Source of the DNA: Sphingomonas jinjuensis
GTDB taxonomy: Bacteria > Pseudomonadota > Alphaproteobacteria > Sphingomonadales > Sphingomonadaceae
DNA: 64,000 bases
Direction of reading: 5' to 3'
Assembly (NCBI RefSeq): GCF_014197105.1
Contig: NZ_JACIEV010000001.1
Coordinates: 1 to 64,000, forward strand
Each line of letters begins with the position of its first letter. The first letter of the stretch is position 1. Made by a program: the position numbers and the translations under genes. A model generated the notes under the pieces. It saw only the letters and a list, made by a program, of their open reading frames with translations, was not told the DNA's origin and did no database searches. Of the stretch, positions 47,006 through 55,552 are shown piece after piece.

Positions 47006-48637
47006 TCAATGCGCGATCGCCACGTAGGAACCGGGCGCAGGCTCGATACCGTTCTCGATCGCGCGGGCGGGACCGTGCTCGCCCGAACCATGCGCGTCGA
47101 GCCAGCCGGTCCAGAACGGCCACCACGAACCGTCGTGCTTCGTCGCCCCCGCCAGCCATTCGGCAGCGGCATCGGGCTGCGCATCGTTTGTCCAATAGCC
47201 GTGCTTGTTCGCGGCGGGCGGATTGATGACGCCGGCGTTGTGGCCCGATCCGCCGAGGACGAACGTCACCTCGCCGCCGAACAGCCGCGCCCCGTCGTAC
47301 ACCGCTTCCCATGCCGAGACGTGATCGTCCTTCAGCGCGATGAGCAGCATCGGCGTCGTCACCGTCTTCACGTCGATCGCGACGCCGCCGACCGCGAAGC
47401 CGTTGGGCTCGCGCAGCGCGTTGGAGAACAGCAGGTCGCGATTGTATGAGCGCAGGAATGCCTGCGGAATGCGCGCGCCGTCCTCGAACCAATAGAGCAG
47501 GTCAGACGGCGGGGCCGGCTTGTCGAGCAGATAATGGTTGATGACCGACGACCAGATCAGGTCGTTGGCGCGCACCGCGGCGAACAGCTGCTGGAGTTCG
47601 GTCGCTTCGATGAAGCCGCGCCGCGCGAGGTGCGCGTCGAGCGCGTCGAGATGCGCCTCGTTCACAAAGGCCGCCCAATCGCGCATGTCGGCGAAATCGA
47701 CCATCGAGCCGATCAGCGTCGCACTGTTGACCTCGCCGCTGCGCCCCTGCGCCTCGAGCCACGCCAGCGCGACCGATACCAACGTACCGCCCAGGCAGAA
47801 CGCGAACAGGTCCAGCTTCTCCGTACCCGCCGCCCTGCGCGCGGCATCGATCGCCTCGACGATGCCGTTGAGGACATAGTGCTCGACGCCGCAATCGCGG
47901 TGGCGATCGTCGGGATTGATCCAGGAGATGACGAAGACGGTGCGGCCCTGGTCGACCAGCCATTTCACCAGGCTCGACTTCGGCTGGAGGTCGATCATGT
48001 AGAATTTGTTAACCAACGGCGGCACGTAGAGCAGCGGCTCGGCAGCGACGTCGGCGGTGGTCGGCGTGTACTGGATCAGCTGGAACAGATGGTTCTGGAA
48101 GACGACCTCGCCCGGGGTCGCGGCGATCGTCTCGCCTTTCACGAAATCGCCGCTCGCCCGGCGGCGGACGATGCCCCTGCCCGCCATCACGTCCTCGACG
48201 AGATGCTGGAAGCCGTTGACGAGGTTTTGCCCTCCCGTCTCCAGCGTCCGCGCGACGACGTCGGGATTGGTCAGTGCGAAATTGGCGGGCGAGACGGCGT
48301 TGAGGAACTGGTCGAGCAGGAAGCCGACCATCGCCCGGTTCGAATTGCTGCCGCCTGCGCCCAGCGCGCCCGCCGCCTTCAGCTGGCGCGAGGCGAGGTG
48401 ATAGGCATCGCGCAACGCACGATAATAAGGGTCGTCGCTCCAGGCCGGCGCCGCGAAGCGGCGGTCGCGCGGCGCGTCGGCTGGCGGCTTCAGCCCCCAG
48501 GCGGCGAGCCAGAAGTCGCTCCACTCGCGCGCGGCCTGGGCCTGTACCTCGAGCAGCGCGCTCGGCGACACGCCGCTCGCCTGATCGGCCATCGCCCGCC
48601 AGATCGCGAGCGGATCATAGGGCTGCGACGCGATCAC
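47006..48637 (-). CDS. phaC: Class I-type poly(3-hydroxyalkanoate) synthase
   Basis: A 543-residue polymerase that joins 3-hydroxyacyl-CoA units into polyester storage granules. The catalytic centre is visible: Cys in LFAFCLGGTLVSV, Asp in LIALKDDHVSAW and His in LGGSGHNAGVINPPA. The N-terminal region resembles class I synthases (FVKGETIAATPGEVVFQN), and LYVPPLVNKFYMIDLQPKSS is conserved. GTG 48637 is the likely start because it overlaps the acyl-CoA dehydrogenase stop as GTGA. Setting: it lies in the valine cluster, without phaA or phaB nearby. Confidence 0.93.
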   Translation of the reverse strand: MIASQPYDPLAIWRAMADQASGVSPSALLEVQAQAAREWSDFWLAAWGLKPPADAPRDRRFAAPAWSDDPYYRALRDAYHLASRQLKAAGALGAGGSNSNRAMVGFLLDQFLNAVSPANFALTNPDVVARTLETGGQNLVNGFQHLVEDVMAGRGIVRRRASGDFVKGETIAATPGEVVFQNHLFQLIQYTPTTADVAAEPLLYVPPLVNKFYMIDLQPKSSLVKWLVDQGRTVFVISWINPDDRHRDCGVEHYVLNGIVEAIDAARRAAGTEKLDLFAFCLGGTLVSVALAWLEAQGRSGEVNSATLIGSMVDFADMRDWAAFVNEAHLDALDAHLARRGFIEATELQQLFAAVRANDLIWSSVINHYLLDKPAPPSDLLYWFEDGARIPQAFLRSYNRDLLFSNALREPNGFAVGGVAIDVKTVTTPMLLIALKDDHVSAWEAVYDGARLFGGEVTFVLGGSGHNAGVINPPAANKHGYWTNDAQPDAAAEWLAGATKHDGSWWPFWTGWLDAHGSGEHGPARAIENGIEPAPGSYVAIAH

Positions 48638-49779
48638 TGGCGCGTCAGCTCGCGGCCGACGATCATCCGCATCACCTGGTTGGTGCCCTCCAGGATCGAA
48701 TGGACGCGCAGGTCGCGCCAGAAACGCTCGATCGGATAGTCCCGGAGATAGCCGTAGCCGCCGTGCAGCTGAAGCGCGCGGTCGACGATCGACGAGCCGT
48801 TGTCGGTCGCCAGCCGCTTCGCCATCGCCGAGAAACGCGACTTGTCGGGCGCGTTCGCGGTCACTTTCGCCGCGGCCAGATAGAGCAGCGCGCGCGATGC
48901 TTCCAGGTCGGTCGCCATGTCGGCGAGCATGAACTGGGTGTTCTGGAAATCGGCGACGGCGGCGCCGAACTGCTGGCGCTCCTTGGTATAGCGGATCGAT
49001 TCGTCGAGGCAGCGCTGGGCCCCGCCGAGCGAACAGGCGCCGATGTTGAGGCGGCCGCCATCGAGCCCGGCCATCGCGATCTTGAAGCCTTCGCCCTCGC
49101 CGCCGACTAGATTGGCGACGGGCACGCGGCAATCCTCGAAGATCACCTGCGCCGTGGGCGATGCGTTCCAGCCCAGCTTCTTCTCGGGCGCGCCGAACGA
49201 CAGGCCGGGCGTATCCTTCTCGACGACGACCGCGCTGATCCCGCGGCTCTTTTCCTCGCCGGTGCGGACCATCACGACATAGACGTCGTTGTAGCCGGCG
49301 CCCGAGATGAACTGCTTGGTGCCGTTGAGAACGAAATCGTCGCCGTCGCGGCGCGCGCTGGTCTTGAGCGCGGCGGCGTCGGAGCCCGATCCCGGCTCGG
49401 TCAGGCAGTAGCTGGCGATCTTGTCCATGCTGACCAGATCGGGAAGGAAACGCGCCTTCAATTCCGCCGAGCCGAAGCGGTCGATCATCCACGCCGCCAT
49501 GTTGTGGATCGAGATGAACGCCGACGTGGCGGGACAGCCATAGGCCATCGCCTCCATGATCAGCGCCGCCTCGAGCCGGCCAAGCGCGATGCCGCCCGAT
49601 GCCTCGCTGACATAGATCGACCCGAAGCCAAGCTCGCCCGCCGCCTTCCACACGTCGACGGGGTAATGGTGCTTCTCGTCCCATTCCGCGGCGAACGGGG
49701 TGATCCGGTCGGCGGTGAAGCGGCGCGCGAGATCCTGGATCTCGCGCTGGTCGTCGGTCAGGTCGAACTGGTCGGTCAT
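48634..49779 (-). CDS. Acyl-CoA dehydrogenase, probable isobutyryl-CoA dehydrogenase
   Basis: A 381-residue FAD enzyme. Features are IASYCLTEPGSGSDAAALKT, FVLNGTKQFISGAG, HGGYGYLRDYPIERFWRDLR and the C-terminal ILEGTNQVMRMIVGRELTRQ. The catalytic Glu of this branch is provided by the LEGTNQ segment. With the other genes here it fits the isobutyryl-CoA to methacrylyl-CoA step of valine breakdown; a different short branched substrate is possible. It starts one base after the preceding lipoprotein gene and its stop overlaps the phaC start. Confidence 0.93.
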   Translation of the reverse strand: MTDQFDLTDDQREIQDLARRFTADRITPFAAEWDEKHHYPVDVWKAAGELGFGSIYVSEASGGIALGRLEAALIMEAMAYGCPATSAFISIHNMAAWMIDRFGSAELKARFLPDLVSMDKIASYCLTEPGSGSDAAALKTSARRDGDDFVLNGTKQFISGAGYNDVYVVMVRTGEEKSRGISAVVVEKDTPGLSFGAPEKKLGWNASPTAQVIFEDCRVPVANLVGGEGEGFKIAMAGLDGGRLNIGACSLGGAQRCLDESIRYTKERQQFGAAVADFQNTQFMLADMATDLEASRALLYLAAAKVTANAPDKSRFSAMAKRLATDNGSSIVDRALQLHGGYGYLRDYPIERFWRDLRVHSILEGTNQVMRMIVGRELTRQ

Positions 49780-49780
49780 C

Positions 49781-50224
49781 TTATCCTGCGCAGCGCTGGT
49801 AGCGGAACATGCCGGACGGGCGGGTATCCTCGCGGAGCAGCGCCTTGCCGTCGTCCTGGAGCGTTATCGTCGTCGGCGACGTCCAGTTGCCCTTGCGGTT
49901 GGTATAGTCGAGCGTCGCGGTCAGCCGGTCGGGCCGGACGGCGAGCATGTCCTTGGCGGTCGCCTTGACGCCGGCATTGAAGCTGAGCGTCGTCGCTGCG
50001 ACGGTCATCAGCCCGGCGCCGCCCTTGCAGTCGGCGGGCGTCATGCCCCAGCGGCCGCGATACTCCTCCGGGAACGCGGTCAGCTTCTGCGGGCCGACGG
50101 GCGCGGCGGCGTTGGCGGTCGCATTGACGGCGGCGTCGTTGGCGACCGGGGCCGATGTCGGCGCCGGATCGCAGGCGGCAAGCACGAGCGCGAAACCGAG
50201 GGGCAGCAGCGCAAAACGGGTCAT
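49781..50224 (-). CDS. Lipoprotein B, unknown function, paralog of the adjacent lipoprotein A
   Basis: A 147-residue protein with a lipoprotein signal (MTRFALLPLGFALVLAAC). After an Ala/Asn linker there is a single domain with FPEEYRGRWGMTPADCKGGA, LMTVAATTLSFNAGV, TITLQDDGKALLREDTRPSG and FRYQRCAG. Two cysteines (ADC and RYQRC) are conserved with its neighbour. Its ATG overlaps the stop of lipoprotein A by four bases, and the acyl-CoA dehydrogenase starts one base after its stop. No family was recognised. Confidence 0.8.
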   Translation of the reverse strand: MTRFALLPLGFALVLAACDPAPTSAPVANDAAVNATANAAAPVGPQKLTAFPEEYRGRWGMTPADCKGGAGLMTVAATTLSFNAGVKATAKDMLAVRPDRLTATLDYTNRKGNWTSPTTITLQDDGKALLREDTRPSGMFRYQRCAG

Positions 50225-50745
50225 GGCGTCGTCTCCTGTTGCGGGCAGCGCTGGTAGCGCAGCGAGCTGGGCGGGTCGTCCTGATCGAACACGAGCGTGC
50301 GGCCATCGTCCTGGATCGCGAGCACCGCCTGCTTCGTCCACGTCTGGCCCTCGCCCGAAAAGGCGAGCGTCGCGGTGATCCGCTGTGGCCCGGTCTGCGC
50401 GATGCTGCCCGGCACCGCGCGCGATTCGTAGAAGCTCAGCCGGTTCGCGGCGACCGTCACCAGCCCCTTGTTGTCGGCACGCGCGGGATCGCAGTCGTTG
50501 GGCACCAGCCCCCAGCGGCCCTGGAACGGCGCGGGGATGGCGGAGAGCTTCGTCGGCGACGGCAGCGCGACGGGCACCAGCGCGTTGCCGGTGTCGCCCG
50601 TCGCCTGGTCGTCGACCGGCTCGCTCGCCGCCGCACCGCTCGCGCCCGAGCCCTGCTCGTTGCCGCCGGCCTTCTCACTGCCGCCACCGCCGCATGCCGT
50701 CAGCAGCAGCGCGGCGGTGAGAACCGAAACCGATATCCTGCGCAT
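50221..50745 (-). CDS. Lipoprotein A, unknown function, paralog of lipoprotein B
   Basis: A 174-residue lipoprotein (MRRISVSVLTAALLLTAC) with a Gly/Ser/Asn-rich linker. The domain is PAPFQGRWGLVPNDCDPARA, GLVTVAANRLSFYES, AVLAIQDDGRTLVFDQDDPP and SSLRYQRCP. The shared pattern with its neighbour is GRWG-x-x-P-x-DC, TVAA-x-x-LSF, QDDG and RYQRC, including two cysteines that may form a disulfide. It begins five bases after the mmsA stop, and an alternative GTG start would overlap that stop. Function unknown. Confidence 0.82.
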   Translation of the reverse strand: MRRISVSVLTAALLLTACGGGGSEKAGGNEQGSGASGAAASEPVDDQATGDTGNALVPVALPSPTKLSAIPAPFQGRWGLVPNDCDPARADNKGLVTVAANRLSFYESRAVPGSIAQTGPQRITATLAFSGEGQTWTKQAVLAIQDDGRTLVFDQDDPPSSLRYQRCPQQETTP

Positions 50746-50750
50746 CGCGA

Positions 50751-52247
50751 TCACCCCATCGTCGGGATGACGAACGCGTTCCCTCCGTCGGGCGATCCGT
50801 CGGGCCAGCGCTGGGTGATCGTCTTGACCTTGGTCCAGAACTTCACACCCTCCATGCCGTGCTGGTTGGTGTCGCCGAACGCCGACCGCTTCCACCCGCC
50901 GAAAGTGTGATAGGCGACCGGCACCGGGATCGGCACGTTGATCCCAACCATGCCGACGTTGACGCGCGCCGCGAATTCGCGCGCGGCATGGCCGTTGCGG
51001 GTGAAGATCGCAACGCCGTTGCCGTACTGGTGCTCGCTCGGCAGGCGCAGCGCGGTTTCGAAATCGGGAGCACGGACGATCTGCAGCACGGGGCCGAAAA
51101 TCTCTTCCTTGTACGCGCTCATCTCGGGCGTGACCCGATCGAACAGCGTCGGGCCGACGAAGAAGCCTTCCTCATGCCCCTGAAGCGTGAAGCCGCGACC
51201 GTCGACGACCAGCTCGGCACCCTCGTCGACGCCGGTCTGGATCCAGTCCTCGACTCGCTTCTTGTGCGCGGCGTTTACCACCGGGCCGTAATGCGCCTGG
51301 TCGTCGGTCGACACGCCGACACGCAGAGCCTGAATCGCGGGGATCAATTTTTCGCGCAGCGCGTCGGCGGTCTTGTCGCCGACCGGCACCACCACGGACA
51401 GCGCCATGCAGCGCTCGCCCGCCGAACCGAATGCCGCGCCCGACAGGTCGGCGACGACCTGATCGAGGTCGGCGTCGGGCATGACGATGCCGTGGTTCTT
51501 GGCGCCGCCCATCGCCTGGACGCGCTTGCCGGCGGCGACGCCGCGGCGATAGACGTAGTGCGCGATGTCGGAGGAGCCGACGAAGCTGACCGCGCCGATC
51601 GCCGGATGGTCGAGGATCGCGTCGACCATCTCCTTGTCGCCATGGACGACCTGAAGCACGCCCTCGGGCAGCCCCGCCTCGCGGAACAGCTCGGCGAGAC
51701 GCACCGGGACGCTGGGATCACGCTCCGAGGGCTTCAGGATGAAGGCGTTGCCGGTCGCGATCGCGACGCCCGACATCCACAGCGGGATCATCGCCGGGAA
51801 GTTGAACGGGGTGATGCCCGCGCCGATGCCGATCGGCTGGCGCATCGAATAGACGTCGATGCCCGGGCCTGCCCCTTGCGTATATTCGCCCTTCAACACG
51901 TGCGGGATGCCGCAGCAGAACTCGATCACCTCAAGCCCGCGCTGGATGTCGCCCTTGGCGTCGGCGACGACCTTGCCATGCTCGCTGGCGAGGAGCCGCG
52001 CCAGCGCGTCCATGTTCGCCTCGACCAGCTCCTTGAAGCGGAACATGACCCGGGCGCGCCGCTGGGGATTGGTCGCGGCCCAGCCGGGCTGCGCGGCCTC
52101 GGCAGCAGCGACGGCGCGATCCAGGTCGGCCTGGGTGCCGAGCGTGACGGTCGCCTGCACGCGGCCGGTGTTGGGATCGAACACCTCGCTGGTGCGGCCA
52201 CCGCCGCCACCGGCGTGGCCGACGATAACATGGTCGATTACACGCAT
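50751..52247 (-). CDS. mmsA: CoA-acylating methylmalonate-semialdehyde dehydrogenase
   Basis: A 498-residue aldehyde dehydrogenase that forms propionyl-CoA from methylmalonate semialdehyde in valine breakdown. The nucleophile Cys lies in AFGSAGERCMALSVVVPVG, with the NAD-site pattern ILKPSERDPSVPVRLAELF and GSSDIAHYVYRRG. FGGWKRSAFGDTNQHGMEGV is typical of MmsA. ATG 52247 has a CAGGAGAG ribosome-binding site. It is the first gene of the tightly packed mmsA-lipoprotein-lipoprotein-dehydrogenase-phaC run. Confidence 0.95.
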   Translation of the reverse strand: MRVIDHVIVGHAGGGGGRTSEVFDPNTGRVQATVTLGTQADLDRAVAAAEAAQPGWAATNPQRRARVMFRFKELVEANMDALARLLASEHGKVVADAKGDIQRGLEVIEFCCGIPHVLKGEYTQGAGPGIDVYSMRQPIGIGAGITPFNFPAMIPLWMSGVAIATGNAFILKPSERDPSVPVRLAELFREAGLPEGVLQVVHGDKEMVDAILDHPAIGAVSFVGSSDIAHYVYRRGVAAGKRVQAMGGAKNHGIVMPDADLDQVVADLSGAAFGSAGERCMALSVVVPVGDKTADALREKLIPAIQALRVGVSTDDQAHYGPVVNAAHKKRVEDWIQTGVDEGAELVVDGRGFTLQGHEEGFFVGPTLFDRVTPEMSAYKEEIFGPVLQIVRAPDFETALRLPSEHQYGNGVAIFTRNGHAAREFAARVNVGMVGINVPIPVPVAYHTFGGWKRSAFGDTNQHGMEGVKFWTKVKTITQRWPDGSPDGGNAFVIPTMG

Positions 52248-52320
52248 CACACTCTCCTGCGGCGGCCCGTTGCTCGGGCTCACCGGTTCGCGGGGCCGGC
52301 CGACGCGCGTCGGCGCCGGC

Positions 52321-52602
52321 TCAGCGGAAATTGTCGGCGTAGGCCTGCAGCTTCAAGCTTTTCGCGGGCGTCGGCACGACGACATAGTCGAAGCCCTGCT
52401 TTTCGGCATAGGCGATCGCCGCATCAACTGTCGGAAAGCGCAGTCGCACCTGATCGCGCGTGTCGCCGCTGCCGGCCCAGCCGGTCAGCGGATCAGGCTG
52501 CTTCGCCTCCGCGGGCTCGAACTCGAGCTGCCATTGGTCGGTGAAGTGCTTGCCCGATTGCATGGCGTTCTTCGGGCGTTGGAAGATGCGGGCGGTAGGC
52601 AT
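52321..52602 (-). CDS. NDUFS4-like accessory subunit of respiratory complex I
   Basis: A 93-residue protein of the 'ETC complex I subunit conserved region' family. It begins TARIFQRPKNAMQSGKH, followed by WQLEFEPAEAKQPDPLTGWA, and has GFDYVVVPTPAKSLKLQAYA near the end. In alphaproteobacteria and mitochondria this is an extra subunit at the NADH-oxidising arm. It lies between hrpB and mmsA on the same strand, apart from any nuo operon, as is usual. Confidence 0.9.
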   Translation of the reverse strand: MPTARIFQRPKNAMQSGKHFTDQWQLEFEPAEAKQPDPLTGWAGSGDTRDQVRLRFPTVDAAIAYAEKQGFDYVVVPTPAKSLKLQAYADNFR

Positions 52603-52651
52603 GACGCCCCCTTAACGCGGGAGTTGGATGGGGGGAAGCGTTCGTCGCGTC

Positions 52652-52677
52652 GATCCTCCCTCGCCGGGGGGAGGATC
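52652..52677. repeat. GATCCTCCC...GGGAGGATC hairpin (family E) at the hrpB stop
   Basis: A perfect 9-bp stem with an 8-base loop. The last two bases of the hrpB stop codon (52676-52677 on the minus strand) fall in its arm. Confidence 0.8.
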
Positions 52678-55102
52678 ATGGGCGCCGCGCGTCCGCCCGC
52701 TTCGTGCGCAGCGTCGCCGCCGCGCTGGCGGGATCGTCGGGCCAGGGGTGCTTGGGATAGCGCCCGCGCATCTCCTTCGCCACCGCGGCCCAGCTGCCCG
52801 ACCAGAACCCCGGCAGGTCGCGCGTCGTCTGGATCGGCCGGCCCGCGGGGCTGGTAAGGCTGAGCACCAGGGGCACGCGCGCCTCGCCCACGACGGGATG
52901 TTCGGCGAGGCCGAACAGCGCCTGGACGCGCAATTCGACGCGCGCCCCCCCTTCCGCGGCATAGTCTATGCCGTGGGTGCTGCCGGCGGGGCTGGTGAAG
53001 GCGGCAGGCGCGACACGCTCGACGCGCTGCTGCTCGTCCCAGCTCAGCAGGTTGCGGATGGCGTCGTGGAGCGCGCCGGGCTGGATGGCGTCGAGCCGTC
53101 GCTTGCCCGCGACCAGCGACGGCAACCACTCGTCGAGCCGCGTGATCAGCGTAACATCGTCGAGCGGCACCCCCGCGAACACGGCGCGGCGGCGATAGGC
53201 GAGCGCCGAGTCGCGCCACGGCATCAGGTCGAGCCCATAGTGACGCACGCCCTCGACCAGCGCCGCCTCGATCGTCGCCGCCTCGGCCTGCGTATCCGGC
53301 CCGCTAGATAGACGAATCGCGCCCAGGCGACGCTCGCGCAACGGCCGAACCCCGCCGGTGGCGGGGTCGAAGTCCGCGATGCGCCGCGTCTCGATCCGGT
53401 CGGCGAAGAGCGTCTCGACCGTCGTGGCGTCGATCGGCGCGGCGGCGAGGATCCGGGCGCCCGCCGCCGATCCCTGCGTCTCGGCGACCGCCAGCCATTC
53501 GGCACGGGCGAGCGGCACGGTGGGATCGAGCACGAAACCGCGCCCGCCGACCGAGACCCAGCGCTCGCCCCAGGCATCGCGGCGCCGCGCGACGCGATCG
53601 GGGAAGGCAAGCGCGACGGTAGGGCCGGTTGCGCGCTGATCGCCCGACGAGGCGGCGCCGGGCACGAGCTTCGCCCACCGCTCTGCCAGTCGCCGCGCAC
53701 CGTCCGCCTTGGTGCCGCGCTCGCGCCGCCACCGGGCGAGGCGAGCGTCGAGATCAGCGTCCTGGCCGCCGAGGCCACGCTCCTGCGACAGCACGGCAAC
53801 CTCCGCCGCGAGCCTCTTGTCGGGCGCGACCAGCAGCATGTGCGCGAGCCGCGGCGGCATCGGCATGGCGGCGATGGCGCGGCCGTGTGCGGTCGGCCGA
53901 CCATCGTCGTCGAGCGCGCCCAGCGCCGTCAGCCGCGCGGTGGCTTCCTCGACCGCGGCAGCGGGGGGCGGGTCGAGCCAGGCGAGCGAGCGGGGATCGG
54001 CGACGCCCCAGATCGCGGTCGCCAGCACCAGCTGTGACAGGTCCGCCTCCAGGATCTCGGGCGGATCGAAACGCGGCAGGCCGGCGGTCGCCGCCTCTTC
54101 CCACAAGCGATAGGCGACGCCCGGCCCCTGCCGCGCCGCGCGCCCCGCGCGCTGGGTGACCGCCGCCTGGCTCGCCCGTTCGGTGACGAGGCGCGTGACG
54201 CCCGCCGCGCGGTCGTAGCGGGGGCGGCGCGCAAGACCCGAATCGACGACGACGCGGATGCCGTCGAGCGTCAGGCTGGTCTCGGCGATCGAAGTCGCGA
54301 GCACCAGCTTGCGCCGGCCGTCGGGCTCGGGCGCGATTGCCGCGCGCTGGGCGGCGGGATCGGCGCTGCCGTGAAGCTCGTGGATCATGACGTCGTCGGG
54401 CAGGTTGGCGAGCCGTTCCGCGGTCCGCTCGATCTCGGCGACGCCGGGCAGGAAGGCGAGGATGCCGCCTTCTTCGTCGGCCAGCGCGGCGCGGACGGCG
54501 CTCGCCACCTGATCCTCGATCCGCGCCTGGGGGTCGCGACCGAGGTGGCGCAGCGTCAGCGGATGGCTGCGCCCTTCGCTCTCGATCACCGGCGCACCGT
54601 TCATCAGCGCGGCGAAGCGGCTGCCGTCGAGCGTCGCCGACATGGCGACGATGCGCAGCTCGGGCCGCAACGCACCCTGCACGTCGAGGGCGAAGGCGAG
54701 CCCGGTGTCGCCGTCGAGGCTGCGCTCGTGAACCTCGTCGAACAGCACCGCCGAGACGCCGGCGAGTTCGGGATCGGCCTGGACGCGGGCGACGAAGATG
54801 CCTTCGGTCACGACCGTGACCCGCGTCGCCGCCGATCGCTTTGAATCCATCCGCGTCGCATAGCCGAAGGTCCGGCCGACCGGCTCGCCCGCCAGCGCCG
54901 CCATCCGCTCCGCCGCAGCGCGCGCGGCGAGACGGCGGGGGGAGAGCAGCAGGATCTCGCCGTCGCACCACGGCTCGCTCAGCAGCGCCGGGGCGACCGC
55001 GGTCGTCTTGCCCGCCCCCGGCGGCGCGACGAGCACCGCCGACGAACCATCGCGCAGGACGGCGAGCAGGTCGGGGAGGACGGCGTGGATCGGCAGGGTC
55101 AC
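52676..55102 (-). CDS. hrpB: ATP-dependent DEAH-box helicase HrpB
   Basis: An 808-residue DEAH/RHA helicase. Walker A LVAPPGAGKTTAV near the N-terminus, DEVHERSLDGD (DEVH form of motif II), MSATLDGSRFAALMN (motif III), IAETSLTLDGIRVVVDSGLA and QRAGRAARQGPGVAYRLW (motif VI) are all present. The HrpB-specific C-terminal domain follows, with AWPDDPASAAATL-type residues at the end. GTG at 55102 gives VTLPIHAVLPDLLAVL, the family N-terminus; the ATG at 55132 would add ten residues. Its role is RNA-linked in the family but not well defined. Confidence 0.93.
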   Translation of the reverse strand: MTLPIHAVLPDLLAVLRDGSSAVLVAPPGAGKTTAVAPALLSEPWCDGEILLLSPRRLAARAAAERMAALAGEPVGRTFGYATRMDSKRSAATRVTVVTEGIFVARVQADPELAGVSAVLFDEVHERSLDGDTGLAFALDVQGALRPELRIVAMSATLDGSRFAALMNGAPVIESEGRSHPLTLRHLGRDPQARIEDQVASAVRAALADEEGGILAFLPGVAEIERTAERLANLPDDVMIHELHGSADPAAQRAAIAPEPDGRRKLVLATSIAETSLTLDGIRVVVDSGLARRPRYDRAAGVTRLVTERASQAAVTQRAGRAARQGPGVAYRLWEEAATAGLPRFDPPEILEADLSQLVLATAIWGVADPRSLAWLDPPPAAAVEEATARLTALGALDDDGRPTAHGRAIAAMPMPPRLAHMLLVAPDKRLAAEVAVLSQERGLGGQDADLDARLARWRRERGTKADGARRLAERWAKLVPGAASSGDQRATGPTVALAFPDRVARRRDAWGERWVSVGGRGFVLDPTVPLARAEWLAVAETQGSAAGARILAAAPIDATTVETLFADRIETRRIADFDPATGGVRPLRERRLGAIRLSSGPDTQAEAATIEAALVEGVRHYGLDLMPWRDSALAYRRRAVFAGVPLDDVTLITRLDEWLPSLVAGKRRLDAIQPGALHDAIRNLLSWDEQQRVERVAPAAFTSPAGSTHGIDYAAEGGARVELRVQALFGLAEHPVVGEARVPLVLSLTSPAGRPIQTTRDLPGFWSGSWAAVAKEMRGRYPKHPWPDDPASAAATLRTKRADARRP

Positions 55103-55209
55103 GGGTGGCGCTGTGCCCCCTATGCCGCCCACCCTGCAAGGCAGCGACGCGATCGGGGGAAACGTTTGCCGGCCCTGCGGCGTTGGCGGCGAAACGAAAG
55201 GATCACGAC

Positions 55210-55509
55210 ATGACCATCCTCGACCAGATGCTGAGCCAGTTCGGCGGCGTGAACATCGGCGAGCTGGCCGGGCGGCTCGGCATCACCGAGGCGCAGGTGC
55301 AGTCGGCGCTCGGCGCGCTCGGGACCAACCTGTCGCAGCCGGGCAGCACCGTCGACGCAGCGGCGCAGCAGACCGGGCTGCCCACCGACACCATCCAGCA
55401 GCTGCTGGCGTCGATCGGCGGCGAGGACATGTTGCAGCGGGTCACCGGCGCGCTAAGCCAGGGCGGCGGGTTGGAGGCGATCACCTCCGGGCTGTTCGGC
55501 AAGAACTGA
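55210..55509 (+). CDS. DUF937-like small protein
   Basis: A 99-residue protein, MTILDQMLSQFGGVNIGELA then GRLGITEAQVQSALGALGTN, with repeated short Gln/Gly-rich helices and the end ITSGLFGKN. This resembles DUF937/YidB-type proteins, which repeat an 'igllG...' helical unit. It has no signal peptide. GAAAGGATC precedes the ATG. It lies between hrpB (divergent) and the zinc exporter. Function unknown. Confidence 0.78.
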   Translation: MTILDQMLSQFGGVNIGELAGRLGITEAQVQSALGALGTNLSQPGSTVDAAAQQTGLPTDTIQQLLASIGGEDMLQRVTGALSQGGGLEAITSGLFGKN

Positions 55510-55552
55510 CGCGCTGGCGCCCGCGCGTGGCGGCGTGTAACCTCGCATCGCG

